Shown here one piece after another: positions 50,965 to 59,703 of a stretch of DNA of 64,000 nucleotides. Position 1 is the stretch's first letter. Each line of letters opens with the position of its first letter. The notes under the pieces are model-generated. The model was not told the origin of the DNA and made no database searches. It was given only the letters and a program-made list of their open reading frames with translations. Origin of the DNA: JACVRW01 sp963739095 (GTDB lineage Bacteria > Actinomycetota > Thermoleophilia > Solirubrobacterales > Thermoleophilaceae); the NCBI GenBank assembly GCA_963739095.1, contig CAVTZF010000020.1:1-64000 (forward strand), in the 5' to 3' direction. The position numbers were made by a program, and so were the translations under genes.

Positions 50965-52179
50965 ATGAGACGTTGCGTACCGGCAGTGGCGCTCGTCGCC
51001 CTAGCCGTCCTGATGAGCGCGGCGCCGGCGCCGGCGGCTCTCTACGGCGCGCACTGGCAGGGCTCGCTGAAGCTCGCCCGCGTCGACCCGCACAGCCTCC
51101 GTCCGCTCCCCGGGCCGCAGCTGCCCCTGGCGGCGGAGCCGTTGGGATGGAGCTTCGCGCCGGACCGGTCGCGACTGGTGACAGGGTCGACGGCGCGCGG
51201 CGCTCGCCTCCGCTTCATCGACCTGCGTGCCATGCGCGCGCTGGGCGAGGTCACGGTCAGCCCGCGCGGATCGGGAGTCTCGACGACATGGGTGGGCCCT
51301 CGGCTCGTGCTCTCCGTCGTCGTCACGCCCGGTTGCTGCGGCGCCGGCGACACGATCGTCGCGGCCGTCGACGCCGAGCGCCGCAGGGTGCTCTGGCGCC
51401 GGCGCCTCGGCGGGTCGCTGCAGGCCGCGGAGCACCTCGACGGGAGCCTCCTGCTCGTGCTCGGGCCGCGCGGTCTCGCGCTGGGCCCGTCGCGCGTGGT
51501 TGAGGTGGGCGCGAACGGGCCGATCCGATCGGCGCCCCTCCCAGAGATCGTCTCCGGGACCCGTCCCGGCGAGGCAGTTACGCAGAGCTGGAGCCCCGGG
51601 CTGGCGGTCGACCGCTCGGGTGATCGCGCATTCGTCGTGCAGGCCCGGGCCCCGGTCGCGGAGGTGGACCTGCGGACCTTCGACGTCCGGTCCCACCCGC
51701 TTGATGCGGACGCCAGGGCGGCGGATGCGCTGGCCGGCCCACGGCGAGACGCGTTATGGCTCGGACGCGGGATGCTCGCGATCACGGGCTCCGACCGCGG
51801 CGACACCGTGGGCGGCCGGTCTCGTGAGACGCCGGCCGGGCTGACGCTCGTCGACACCCGTCACTGGCTGGCGCGGAGAATCGATGCGAGGACGACCGAT
51901 GTCGCAGTCGTGGCGGGCAGGCTGCTGGCATGGTCCTTCGTCTACGACTCCCGGGGCGCCAGCGGCAGCGGGCTCAGCGGCTTCTCGGTCGACGGCAGGC
52001 GAAGGTTCCATCTGTTCGGCAGCGCGCCGCTCACGGGAGTGGAGCCGCTGGGCCGGACGGCGCTCGTGGGAAGCGAGCGCGGGATCACGCTCATCGACGC
52101 GCGCACCGGCAGGAAGCTGCGCCGCTTCGAGCGCCTCGCCATGACCCTGCTCCGGGACGACGCGCCGTTCCAAGGCTGA
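50965..52179 (+). CDS. Secreted hypothetical protein, propeller-like
   Basis: 404 aa. Signal peptide RRCVPAVALVALAVLMSAAPAPA. The mature part repeats strand-turn units with DxxR or D-R patterns (RVDPHSLRPLPG, FIDLRAMRALGEV, EVDLRTFDVRSHPL, LIDARTGRKLRRF), suggesting a six- to seven-bladed beta-propeller of the YVTN/PQQ type without a binding motif that I recognise. A CC pair is present (VVVTPGCCGAG). No enzymatic residues. Divergent from the gene at 49907-50824. Confidence 0.75.
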   Translation: MRRCVPAVALVALAVLMSAAPAPAALYGAHWQGSLKLARVDPHSLRPLPGPQLPLAAEPLGWSFAPDRSRLVTGSTARGARLRFIDLRAMRALGEVTVSPRGSGVSTTWVGPRLVLSVVVTPGCCGAGDTIVAAVDAERRRVLWRRRLGGSLQAAEHLDGSLLLVLGPRGLALGPSRVVEVGANGPIRSAPLPEIVSGTRPGEAVTQSWSPGLAVDRSGDRAFVVQARAPVAEVDLRTFDVRSHPLDADARAADALAGPRRDALWLGRGMLAITGSDRGDTVGGRSRETPAGLTLVDTRHWLARRIDARTTDVAVVAGRLLAWSFVYDSRGASGSGLSGFSVDGRRRFHLFGSAPLTGVEPLGRTALVGSERGITLIDARTGRKLRRFERLAMTLLRDDAPFQG

Positions 52180-52198
52180 CCGTCCACGAAATACATAG

Positions 52199-52218
52199 GC
52201 ACCTAAACAATGTGGTGC
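52199..52218. promoter_or_regulatory. Candidate MarR operator GCACC-N10-GGTGC
   Basis: Inverted repeat with 5-bp arms in an AT-rich stretch (ATACATAGGCACCTAAACAATG, then TGGTGCTAATTT) just before the MarR/MFS/MFS operon. Autoregulation by that MarR is inferred. Confidence 0.45.
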
Positions 52219-52231
52219 TAATTTCTCGTGC

Positions 52232-52696
52232 GTGCCAGCACGGACGACGGATGAGCGGACTTCGACGGCCGCGGAGGCGGTCCTCAGCGAGGCCCTCCAC
52301 GACTTCTTTCGCGCCGCCCGCCGGGCTCGCGGCCGCGCCGCGCGTCAGTCGGCCGACGAGGTCATCTCGCTCGCCCAGTACCACCTGCTCGAGCCGCTGC
52401 TGGATGGCCCGCTGACGAACCGCGAGCTCGCCGAGTTCGCCGGTGTTTCGTCGCCGACCGCGACCCGCATGGTCGACGGGCTGGTCGCGCGTGAGCTCGT
52501 GACGCGCATCGAGGACCCGTCGGACCGGCGCGCCGTCGTGATCTCGCTGACCGAGGCCGGTCGCAAGGCCGTCACGGACAAGACGCGCGAGTACGACAAG
52601 GCGCGCCGTCGCATCGCCGCCGCGCTCGACCCCGACGAGCAGGCCGTGGCCGCCGATCTGTTGCGCCGGCTCGCCGTCGTGATCGAGGAGCTTTGA
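52232..52696 (+). CDS. MarR-family regulator of an MFS operon
   Basis: 154 aa. Winged helix: LAQYHLLEPLLDGPLTNRELAEFAGVSSPTATRMVDGLVARELVTRIEDPSDRRAVVISLTEAGRKAV (about 48-113), with flanking dimerisation helices. The start follows an AT-rich operator-like region. Overlaps the first MFS gene by 4 nt. Likely a drug-responsive repressor of the two exporters downstream. Confidence 0.92.
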   Translation: MPARTTDERTSTAAEAVLSEALHDFFRAARRARGRAARQSADEVISLAQYHLLEPLLDGPLTNRELAEFAGVSSPTATRMVDGLVARELVTRIEDPSDRRAVVISLTEAGRKAVTDKTREYDKARRRIAAALDPDEQAVAADLLRRLAVVIEEL

Positions 52697-54189
52697 GCGA
52701 GCCGCGCCCCGGCTACCTGCTCTCGCACCGGGCGACGATCGCGGCGTTCTCCGGCGTGCTGCTCGGCATGCTCCTGGCCGTCCTCAACCAGACGATCGTC
52801 GCGACTGCGCTGCCGCGCATCGTCGCCGACCTCGGCGGGCTCGAGCATTACTCGTGGGTCTTCACGGCGTACATGCTCGCCGCGACCGTCACGGTCCCGA
52901 TCTACGGGCGGCTGTCGGACATCCACGGCCGGCGTCCCTTCTTCGTCGCCGGGATCCTGATCTTCATGACCGGGGCGGTCATCGGCGGCACGGCCAGCTC
53001 GATGACGCAGCTGATCCTCGCGCGCGCGGTGCAGGGCCTCGGCGCAGGCGCGCTGATCCCGATCGCGATGGCAGTGATCGGCGACCTCGTTCCCCCTTCC
53101 GACCGCGGCCGCTGGCAGGGGCTGACCGGCGCGGTCTTCGGCGTGGGCTCGGTCCTCGGGCCGTTGACGGGCGGCTGGATCGCCGACAACACGGACTGGC
53201 GCTGGGTCTTCTTCGTCTCGCTGCCGATTGGGCTGATCGCCCTCGCGGTGGTCCTCGCCACGCTCAAGATCCCGCCTCATCCCGAGCGCGCGACGCGCAT
53301 CGACTACTCCGGCGCGGCGCTGCTCGCCGCGGGCGTCTCGTGCATCCTGCTCGGGACGGTTCGCGCCGGCGAGGACGCCACGGTGGGCTCCTCCGATGTG
53401 CTCGGGCTGCTCGCGGTGGGCGTCGCCGTGCTGGGCGTGCTCGCCTGGCACGAGCGCCGCACCGAACACCCGATCGTTCCGCTCGAGCTGCTGCGCCTGC
53501 GTGTCTTCGCCGCGGCGAGCGGCGCCTCGTTCGCGTTCGGGATCGGCATGTTCGGGGCGATCATTTTCGTCCCGCTGTTCGTGCAGGGCGTGCTCGGCGA
53601 GTCCGCCACGGACGCCGGCCTCGTCCTGACGCCGCTGATGCTGTCGCTGGTCTTGACGAGCGTCGGAAGCGGACAGGTGATCGCGCGCACGGGCCGCTAC
53701 CGCTGGGCGATCGTCTCCGGACCGGTGGTGATGGCGAGCGGCTTCGCGGTGCTCAGCTCGCTCGACACCGGCTCCTCGCACGGCACGGTGACGCTCGCGA
53801 TGATCCTGCTCGGACTCGGCCTCGGCCTCGTGATGCAGAACCTCCTGCTCGTCGTGCAGAACGCGGTGCCGAGCCGCGAGCTCGGCATCGCGACGAGCGG
53901 CATTCAGTTTTTCCGGACCACGGGCGGCACGATCGGCGTGAGCGTCATGGGGGCGCTCGTGACCGCGGGCCTGCCCGCGGGTGCGGCCGCAGGCGCGCTT
54001 GCCGGGGGGGCGGGCGTGTCTGCGGCGCGCACCGACCTTGCCGACGCGCTGCACCCGGTGTTCATGCTCGGGCTGCCCGTGATGGCGATCGCACTCGTGC
54101 TCGTGTTGCTGATTCCCGAGCGTCCGCTGCGAGGCAGCGTGCGCGAGCCCGAGGCCGAGCCCGCGCATCCGGCCGGAGCGCCCGCGTGA
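52693..54189 (+). CDS. MFS multidrug exporter, DHA2 family
   Basis: 498 aa with about 14 membrane segments. Motif D1 region MLLAVLNQTIVATALPRIVADL, motif A YGRLSDIHGRRPFFVAG, motif C-type FGVGSVLGPLTGGWI. RRTEHPIVPLELLRLR between helices 8 and 9 is a DHA2 hallmark. GTG/TTG context: the start at 52693 overlaps the MarR stop (TTGA), so the initiator is TTG. Proton-driven export of lipophilic compounds is expected. Confidence 0.92.
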   Translation: MSEPRPGYLLSHRATIAAFSGVLLGMLLAVLNQTIVATALPRIVADLGGLEHYSWVFTAYMLAATVTVPIYGRLSDIHGRRPFFVAGILIFMTGAVIGGTASSMTQLILARAVQGLGAGALIPIAMAVIGDLVPPSDRGRWQGLTGAVFGVGSVLGPLTGGWIADNTDWRWVFFVSLPIGLIALAVVLATLKIPPHPERATRIDYSGAALLAAGVSCILLGTVRAGEDATVGSSDVLGLLAVGVAVLGVLAWHERRTEHPIVPLELLRLRVFAAASGASFAFGIGMFGAIIFVPLFVQGVLGESATDAGLVLTPLMLSLVLTSVGSGQVIARTGRYRWAIVSGPVVMASGFAVLSSLDTGSSHGTVTLAMILLGLGLGLVMQNLLLVVQNAVPSRELGIATSGIQFFRTTGGTIGVSVMGALVTAGLPAGAAAGALAGGAGVSAARTDLADALHPVFMLGLPVMAIALVLVLLIPERPLRGSVREPEAEPAHPAGAPA

Positions 54190-55613
54190 GCGAGCATCCG
54201 CGCCAGCACTACGGGATCACGCTCGCCGTCCTCGCGCTGGCGGCGCTCTCATACGCGCTGCTCCAGACGATGGTCGCCCCGGCGCTGCCGGAGATCCAGC
54301 GCGACCTCGACGCCTCGACGACATCGGTGACCTGGGTGCTGACGGTCTACCTGCTGAGCGCCTCGGTCGCGACGCCGATCCTCGGGCGCTTCGGCGACAT
54401 GTTCGGCAAGGAGCGCACGCTCGTGCTCGTGCTTTGCCTGTTCGCGCTCGGCTCGGTGATCTCCGCCCTCTCGCACTCGATCGGGATGCTGGTGGCCGGT
54501 CGCGCCGTCCAGGGCGCCGCGGGCGCCGTCTTCCCGCTCGCCTTCGGGATCATCAGGGACGAGTTCCCGGCGGAACGGGTCGCCACCGGCATCGGCCTGA
54601 TCTCGGCGACCTTCGGCATCGGCGGCGGCGCCGGGCTCGTGCTCAGCGGCCTGATCGTGGACCACCTCTCGTATGAGTGGATCTTCTGGCTCGGCTTCGC
54701 GGTCGTCGTCGTCGCGATCATCGCCACCCACCTGTTCGTCCCGGAGTCGCCGATCAAGTCGCCGGCCAAGATCGACTTCGCCGGCGCCGCCCTGTTCTCC
54801 ACTGGACTCGTGTGCCTGCTGGTTGCGGTCAGCGAGGGCAACCGCTGGGGCTGGGGCTCGCCTCAGATTCTCGGGCTCTTCGCGGTGGCCGCAGCCGCGC
54901 TCGCCTACTGGGTGCGCTTCGAGCAGCGGGTTCCGGAGCCACTCGTGGACATCCGGCTGCTGCGCAAGCGCCCGGTCTGGACCACAAACCTCACGGGCTT
55001 CCTGATCGGGTTCGGCATGTTCGGGTCGTTCATCCTCATCCCGCAGTTCGTGCAGGCGCCGGACGCGGCGGGCTACGGGTTCGCGGTGGGGGTGACCGGC
55101 GCCGGCCTGTTCCTGTTGCCCTCCGCCGCGGTGATGCTGGTCGCCGGTCCGATCGCCGGCACGCTCGCCGGTCGCCGCGGCTCGAAGCTGCCGCTGCAGC
55201 TCGGCACGGCCTTCGCCGGGCTCAGCTTCGCGCTGCTGGCGGTGGCGCACTCGCAGGAGTGGCAGATCCTCCTCGCCGTGACGCTGCTCGGACTCGGCAT
55301 CGGGCTGTCGTTCGCGTCGATGGCGAACCTGATCGTCGAAGCCGTGCCGCAACACCAGACCGGTGAGGCCACCGGCATGAACACGATCATGAGGACGGTC
55401 GGCGGCGCCTTCGGCGGTCAGATCGCCGCCGCGATCGTTGCCGACCACATCGACGCATCCACCGGCCTCGCGGCCGAGTCGGGATTCACGGCTGCGTTCG
55501 TGCTGGGCGCCGTCGCGCTCGGGATAGCGCTGCTCGCCGCGAGCTTCATCCCGGGACGCCGGGCTCCTGCGCTGGTGGGAGCGACCAGCGGGACCCAAGT
55601 AGGAGCCCGATGA
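54186..55613 (+). CDS. MFS transporter, second exporter of the operon
   Basis: 475 aa from the GTG at 54186, overlapping the previous stop (GTGA); the open frame upstream of this is out-of-frame shadow. About 14 membrane segments: TMVAPALPEIQRDLDASTTSVTWVLTVYLLSASVATPILGRFGDMFGKERTLV contains helix 1-2 and motif A. It lacks the DHA2 QTIV motif but otherwise resembles EmrB-like transporters. Two exporters in tandem under one MarR may handle different ligands or work as a pair. Confidence 0.92.
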   Translation: MSEHPRQHYGITLAVLALAALSYALLQTMVAPALPEIQRDLDASTTSVTWVLTVYLLSASVATPILGRFGDMFGKERTLVLVLCLFALGSVISALSHSIGMLVAGRAVQGAAGAVFPLAFGIIRDEFPAERVATGIGLISATFGIGGGAGLVLSGLIVDHLSYEWIFWLGFAVVVVAIIATHLFVPESPIKSPAKIDFAGAALFSTGLVCLLVAVSEGNRWGWGSPQILGLFAVAAAALAYWVRFEQRVPEPLVDIRLLRKRPVWTTNLTGFLIGFGMFGSFILIPQFVQAPDAAGYGFAVGVTGAGLFLLPSAAVMLVAGPIAGTLAGRRGSKLPLQLGTAFAGLSFALLAVAHSQEWQILLAVTLLGLGIGLSFASMANLIVEAVPQHQTGEATGMNTIMRTVGGAFGGQIAAAIVADHIDASTGLAAESGFTAAFVLGAVALGIALLAASFIPGRRAPALVGATSGTQVGAR

Positions 55614-55616
55614 CGG

Positions 55617-55631
55617 CTTACCATGGGTAAG
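55617..55631. promoter_or_regulatory. Palindromic operator CTTACC-ATG-GGTAAG
   Basis: Perfect 6-bp arms with a 3-nt centre, 41 nt before the NADP-oxidoreductase start, in the only AT-rich part of the intergenic region. The sequence resembles the TTAC..GTAA operators of HxlR-type repressors as known from other bacteria. No HxlR gene is in the window, so the assignment is inference. Confidence 0.5.
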
Positions 55632-55672
55632 TAGACTCGACACGAGCACGACTCAGATCACGGGAGGCTCAA

Positions 55673-56302
55673 ATGCGGATCGGCATCGTCGGCAGCGGGA
55701 ACATCGGCGGCACGCTCACCGAGTTGTTTGCGCGCCACGGTCACGAGGTGACGGTCGCGAACTCGCGCGGGCCGGATTCGCTCGGAGATCTCGTCGCGCG
55801 GGCTGGAGACAACGTCCGCGCGGGCACGGTCGCGGACGCGGCGTCGTTCGGGGACGTGGTGGTCGTCGCGATCCCGGTGGCGGCCTACGACACGCTGCCA
55901 TCCGGCAGGTTCGACGGCAAGGTCGTGATCGACACCGGCAACTACTACCCGTCGCGCGACGGCGTGATCGATGCGCTCGAGTCCGACGAGACGACATCCA
56001 CGGAGCTGCTCGGCGAGAGCCTTCCGGGGGCGCGGCTCGTCAAGGCCTTCAATGCCATGAACTACGTGCCACTCGCGAGCGAAGGGCAGCCGGGACAGCC
56101 ACGAGCCGAGCGGCTGGCGATCTTCCTCGCGGGTGACGACCGCGAGGCGAAGGAGCTGGTCGCGGGCCTGATCGACGAGCTCGGCTTCGCGCCCGTCGAC
56201 ACGGGCTCGCTGGCCGAGGGCGGGCGCCGGCAGCAGCCTGGCGCGCCCCTCTACAACAACCCGCTCCGCGCGGAGGCGGCAGAGGCCGCGCTCAGCAGCT
56301 GA
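55673..56302 (+). CDS. F420-dependent NADP oxidoreductase-like (NPD-type) protein
   Basis: 209 aa. Opens IGIVGSGNIGGTLTELFARHGHEVTVANSRGPDSL, the NADP-binding Rossmann unit, with Ser-Arg after strand 2 recognising the 2'-phosphate. VVVVAIPVAAY, VIDTGNYYPSRDG and LVKAFNAMNYVPL are family segments. The fold is that of F420:NADP oxidoreductase; many bacterial members have unknown acceptors, so the F420 link is inference. RBS GGGAGG. Confidence 0.9.
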   Translation: MRIGIVGSGNIGGTLTELFARHGHEVTVANSRGPDSLGDLVARAGDNVRAGTVADAASFGDVVVVAIPVAAYDTLPSGRFDGKVVIDTGNYYPSRDGVIDALESDETTSTELLGESLPGARLVKAFNAMNYVPLASEGQPGQPRAERLAIFLAGDDREAKELVAGLIDELGFAPVDTGSLAEGGRRQQPGAPLYNNPLRAEAAEAALSS

Positions 56303-56384
56303 CGTTGCGTTTCTCCGGACCCGGGTAAGCCCGCCGTGGCGCGTCCGCGCCGCGGGGAGTTACGTCCGGAGAGGGAGGAAAGCC

Positions 56385-58321
56385 GTGCTATCTCGACTTC
56401 GCAGGCGCTGTGCGCTGACCGTCGCGCTGCTTGGCCTGTTCGCACTTACAGCGGGGCCTGCTGCAGCAGCCGATCCGGCGCCGCCGCCGTGGCTGAAGGT
56501 CGAGAACGGCCAGACGCAGCCGCAGTTCGACTTCGCGCAGGCGGTCGAGGAGGTCGTCTTCGTCGAGACCGAGCTCGACAGCGACGGCGACGGCCGCCGC
56601 GACCGTGTGCGGATTCAGATCAGCCGCCCCGCCGAGACCGAGACACAGGGCTACAAGGTGCCGGTCGTGTTCGAGCACAGCCCCTACCGCGGTGACTTCG
56701 GCGACGCCGTCAACCACGACGTCGACTTCGACGTGCTTCCCCAGGAGAACCTCTTCGGTGACCGCGCCGCCCGCGCCCGCAGCGCCCGCGCCGCGCGCTC
56801 GAAGCGCAGCCGCGCGACGTCCGCCCGGGCGCGCGCCCGCGCTCGCCTCAAGGCTCGCGCGGACCTGCCCGGCAGCTCGCTCGACAACTACTACGTGCCG
56901 CGCGGCTACGCCGTCGTGCTCGGCGAGAGCATCGGCACCTTCAACTCGGACGGCTGCCCGACGGTCGGCGACCGTGTCGAGACGCTCGGCACGAAGGCCG
57001 TGATCGACTGGCTGAACGGCCGCGCGCGCGGCTTCGATGCGGACGGCAACGAGGTCGAGGCGGACTGGACGACCGGCGCCGTCGGCATGACCGGCGGCTC
57101 CTACAACGGCACCCTTCCCAACCAGGTGGCGACGACCGGCGTCGAGGGCCTCGAGACGATCATCCCGGTCTCGGCGATCTCGAGCTGGTACGACTACTAC
57201 CGCGCCAACGGGCTGGTCGTTGCGCCGCACTCCAGGAGACGCAGGGCGTCGGCGAGAACGGCTACCTCGGCGAGGACACCGACGTGCTCGCCTCCTTCAT
57301 CGGTGGCAGTCGCATGGCCGACCGCTGCGACTTCACGATCCCGTTCCTCGTGCGCGAGCAGGACCGCGTGACCGGGGACTGGAGCCCGTTCTGGGAGGCG
57401 CGCGACTATCTCAGCAAGGTCGGCCGCATACGCGCGAGCGTCTTCGTCGTCCATGGCCTGAACGACTGGAACGTCAAGACGAAGGCCTTCGCCGAGTGGT
57501 GGTACCGGCTCGCGCAGCGCGGCATCCCGCGCAAGATCTGGCTCCACAACGGTGGCCACGGCGGGCCTGGCGGCCCCGGGGCGGCGGCCTACAAGGTCTC
57601 CGAGAACCGCTGGTTCGACCACTGGCTGTTCGGCGTGCAGAACGGGATCATGCAGCAGCCGCGCGCGACGATTCAGCGCGAGGACGGCTCCTATTCGGAC
57701 GAGCCCGACTGGCCGGCGCCCGGCGCCCGCTCGGCGACCCTGCAGCTATCGGCGCGCAACGCGAGCGCGCCGGGCGAGCTGTCGTCGAGCTCCTCCGGAC
57801 GCGACTGGAACAAGCTCCAGAGCTTCGTGGACCGAGGGCGCGAGCTCGACACGGACGACGTGCTGATCCAGGGCCCCGACGATGCGCGCAGCGACCGGCT
57901 CGTCTACCGGACGCGCTCGCTGGGACGCGACCTGCGCATCAGCGGGACGCCCGAGGTGAGCCTGCGCATGTCGATCGACAACCGCAACGCGGCGAACCTG
58001 ACCGCGGTGCTCGTCGACTACGGCGCGGCCGGGTCGGCGGACGCCCCCGTGATGGTCACGCGCGGCTGGCTCGACCCGCAGAACCGGCACAGCATCAGCC
58101 GCAGCGAGCGGCTGCGCCAGGACAAGCTGTACCGCTTCGACTGGGATCTGCAGCCGGACGACTACGTGTTCAAGGCCGGCCACCGGATCGGCCTCGTTGT
58201 CGTGTCGACGGACCACGACTACACGATCCGGCCCGCGCCGGGCACGCGGCTGTCGCTGCGCCCGTCGCAGAGCTCGATCAGCCTGCCCGTGGTGGGCGGG
58301 CGCGGGGCGCTCGGGCTCTAG
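56385..58321 (+). pseudogene. Frameshifted secreted X-Pro dipeptidyl-peptidase-like (S15/CocE) hydrolase
   Basis: One gene read in two frames. Frame 1 (56385 to about 57228): GTG/ATG start, signal peptide (RRRCALTVALLGLFALTAGPAAA), the S15 alpha/beta-hydrolase N-part and the nucleophile Ser in MTGGSYNGTLP. Frame 2 (about 57230-58321): GENGYLGEDTDVLASFI, Asp in VHGLNDWNVK, His in NGGHGGPGG, then the PepX C-terminal jelly roll. The switch equals one missing base between about 57222 and 57233 (GTTGCGCCGCACTCCAGG). An Arg/Ala/Ser-rich insert (about residues 125-160) is unusual. If the lesion is a sequencing error, the intact product is about 645 aa. Confidence 0.88.
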
Positions 58322-58360
58322 CCCGGCGTGGCGTACGGCCCAACCGGTAATCCTGTGCCG

Positions 58361-59224
58361 GTGGCCAAACAGAAGGATGCACTCGAGCAGGTGGCGGAGG
58401 AGCTCTACGGCTTGCCCCCAGCGGAGTTCACGGAGGCGCGCGACGCGCTCGTGAAGCAGCTGCGAGCCGACAAGGAGCGCGAGCTCGCCAACGAGGTCAA
58501 GGGGCTGCGCAAGCCGACGCTCGCGGCCTGGGCGCTCAATCAGCTCGTCCGCAACCGCAGGAAGGACGTCGACAAGCTGCTCGCGGCGGGGAGGGAGCTG
58601 CAGAAGGCACAGGAGAAGCTCGTCGCGAGCGGCGATCGCGCCGGCTTCCAGCGCGCCGCCGCAAAGGAGCGCGAGCTCGTGGCGCAGCTCGCGCGCGACG
58701 CCGCGTCCATCGCGGCCGAGGCCGGGGCGGGCAGCTCGCAGGGGCTCGAGGAGAAGCTCGGCGCGACCCTGCACGCCGCGTCACTCGACGAGGAGACGGC
58801 CGGCGAGCTCGCCGCCGGCCGGGTGCTGCGCGAGCGCCAGGCCGTCGCCGGCTTCGGCGGGCTCGAGCTGGCGCCCGCCCCTGCGAAGCCGGCTCCCAAG
58901 CGCGCGAAGCCCGCGAAGGCGGACAAGAAGGACGCGGAGAGGCGGAAGCGCGAGCAGGCCGAGGAGGCGAAGGCTCGCGAGGAGCTCCAGGCCGCACGGC
59001 TCGAGGAGCGCAAGGCCGGCCGCGAGCGCGACGCTGCGGCCAAGGCGGCCGCGCGCGCAGCGGAGCGAGCAGCCAAGGCCGAGGAGCGGGCCGCGGAGGC
59101 GGCCCGTCGCCTCGACGAGGCGCGCCAGGAGCTCGACGAGGCCGAGGAGCAGGAGCGCGACGCCGGTGAGCGCTACGAAAAGGCCGCCGAGGCGGTCGAC
59201 GCGGCCGAGAAGAGGCTCTCCTAG
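58361..59224 (+). CDS. Ala/Glu/Lys-rich coiled-coil protein
   Basis: 287 aa from the GTG at 58361; GTGs at 58355 and 58328 are alternatives. The N-terminal part is a small domain (LEQVAEELYGLPPAEFTEARDALVKQLR..GLRKPTLAAWALNQLVRNRRKDVDKLLAAG, about 5-90), a pattern recurrent in actinobacterial hypotheticals. After a Pro/Lys-rich hinge (about 175-195) there is a 100-residue continuous charged coiled coil (ERRKREQAEEAKAREELQAARLEERK and onward). No known function; possibly a structural or DNA-associated protein. Confidence 0.78.
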   Translation: MAKQKDALEQVAEELYGLPPAEFTEARDALVKQLRADKERELANEVKGLRKPTLAAWALNQLVRNRRKDVDKLLAAGRELQKAQEKLVASGDRAGFQRAAAKERELVAQLARDAASIAAEAGAGSSQGLEEKLGATLHAASLDEETAGELAAGRVLRERQAVAGFGGLELAPAPAKPAPKRAKPAKADKKDAERRKREQAEEAKAREELQAARLEERKAGRERDAAAKAAARAAERAAKAEERAAEAARRLDEARQELDEAEEQERDAGERYEKAAEAVDAAEKRLS

Positions 59225-59305
59225 ACCACATTCGTCCGCAACGAGCGGGATAGATCCCGCCGCGGCCATTGACGACCCTCAGGGCCGCTGCTTTAGTCCT
59301 CAACC

Positions 59306-59422
59306 GAGACGCGGACGGAGCGCAAAGAGCGAAGCCAAGAGGTTGTAAGGCTCGCCCCGCAATAGCTTCAGGGCTTCGGCCCAGGAGCGCGGACCTCAAG
59401 CGCGAAGTCTGCGTCTCTTTTT
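59306..59422 (+). ncRNA. Candidate structured RNA with closing stem and T-tail
   Basis: In the 203-nt gap after the coiled-coil gene. An 11-bp closing helix pairs GAGACGCGGAC (59306-59316) with GTCTGCGTCTC (59407-59417) with a single G-U wobble, followed at once by TTTTT. Inside are GAGGT/ACCTC, GCTC/GAGC and a GGGC-TTCG-GCCC hairpin with a stable UUCG tetraloop. No known RNA family is recognised; SRP and 6S hallmarks are absent. It may instead be a large terminator. Confidence 0.35.
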
Positions 59423-59427
59423 GTTGC

Positions 59428-59694
59428 TCAGGCGCCGGGAGCCAAGGCGTGGCGCAGCGCGTCCGCATCCCGGCCCTCTATCTCGAGCAGCTTGTCGCGC
59501 GCCGACTCGCCGCGCACGACTCTGACGCGACTCGGCGGAACGCCAAGGCGCTTGGCAACGAGGCGGCACACCGCGGCGTTCGCGCGGCCGTCCACGGGCG
59601 GGGCCTTCACGCGGACCAGGAAGGCACCATTGCGCTCGCCGGCGATCTCGTCGCGGCTCGCGCGCGGCTGGACCCGGACTGCGATTCGGCCCAC
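59428..59694 (-). CDS. YggU/DUF167-family protein
   Basis: 88 aa. The whole domain is recognisable: IAVRVQPRASRDEIAGERNG, LVRVKAPPVDGRANAAVCRLVAKRLGVPPSRVRVVRGESARDKLLEIEG. The NAA and SRVRVVRGESARDK segments are family signatures. Structure is known for the family, function is not. GTG start. Confidence 0.9.
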   Translation of the reverse strand: MGRIAVRVQPRASRDEIAGERNGAFLVRVKAPPVDGRANAAVCRLVAKRLGVPPSRVRVVRGESARDKLLEIEGRDADALRHALAPGA

Positions 59695-59703
59695 GCCCGG
59701 AGC

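Noticed and set aside
59306..59422. SRP (4.5S) or 6S RNA
   Set aside because: The SRP helix-8 motif (GGAA loop with AGCA opposite CAGG) is absent, and the length and bulge pattern do not fit 6S RNA.
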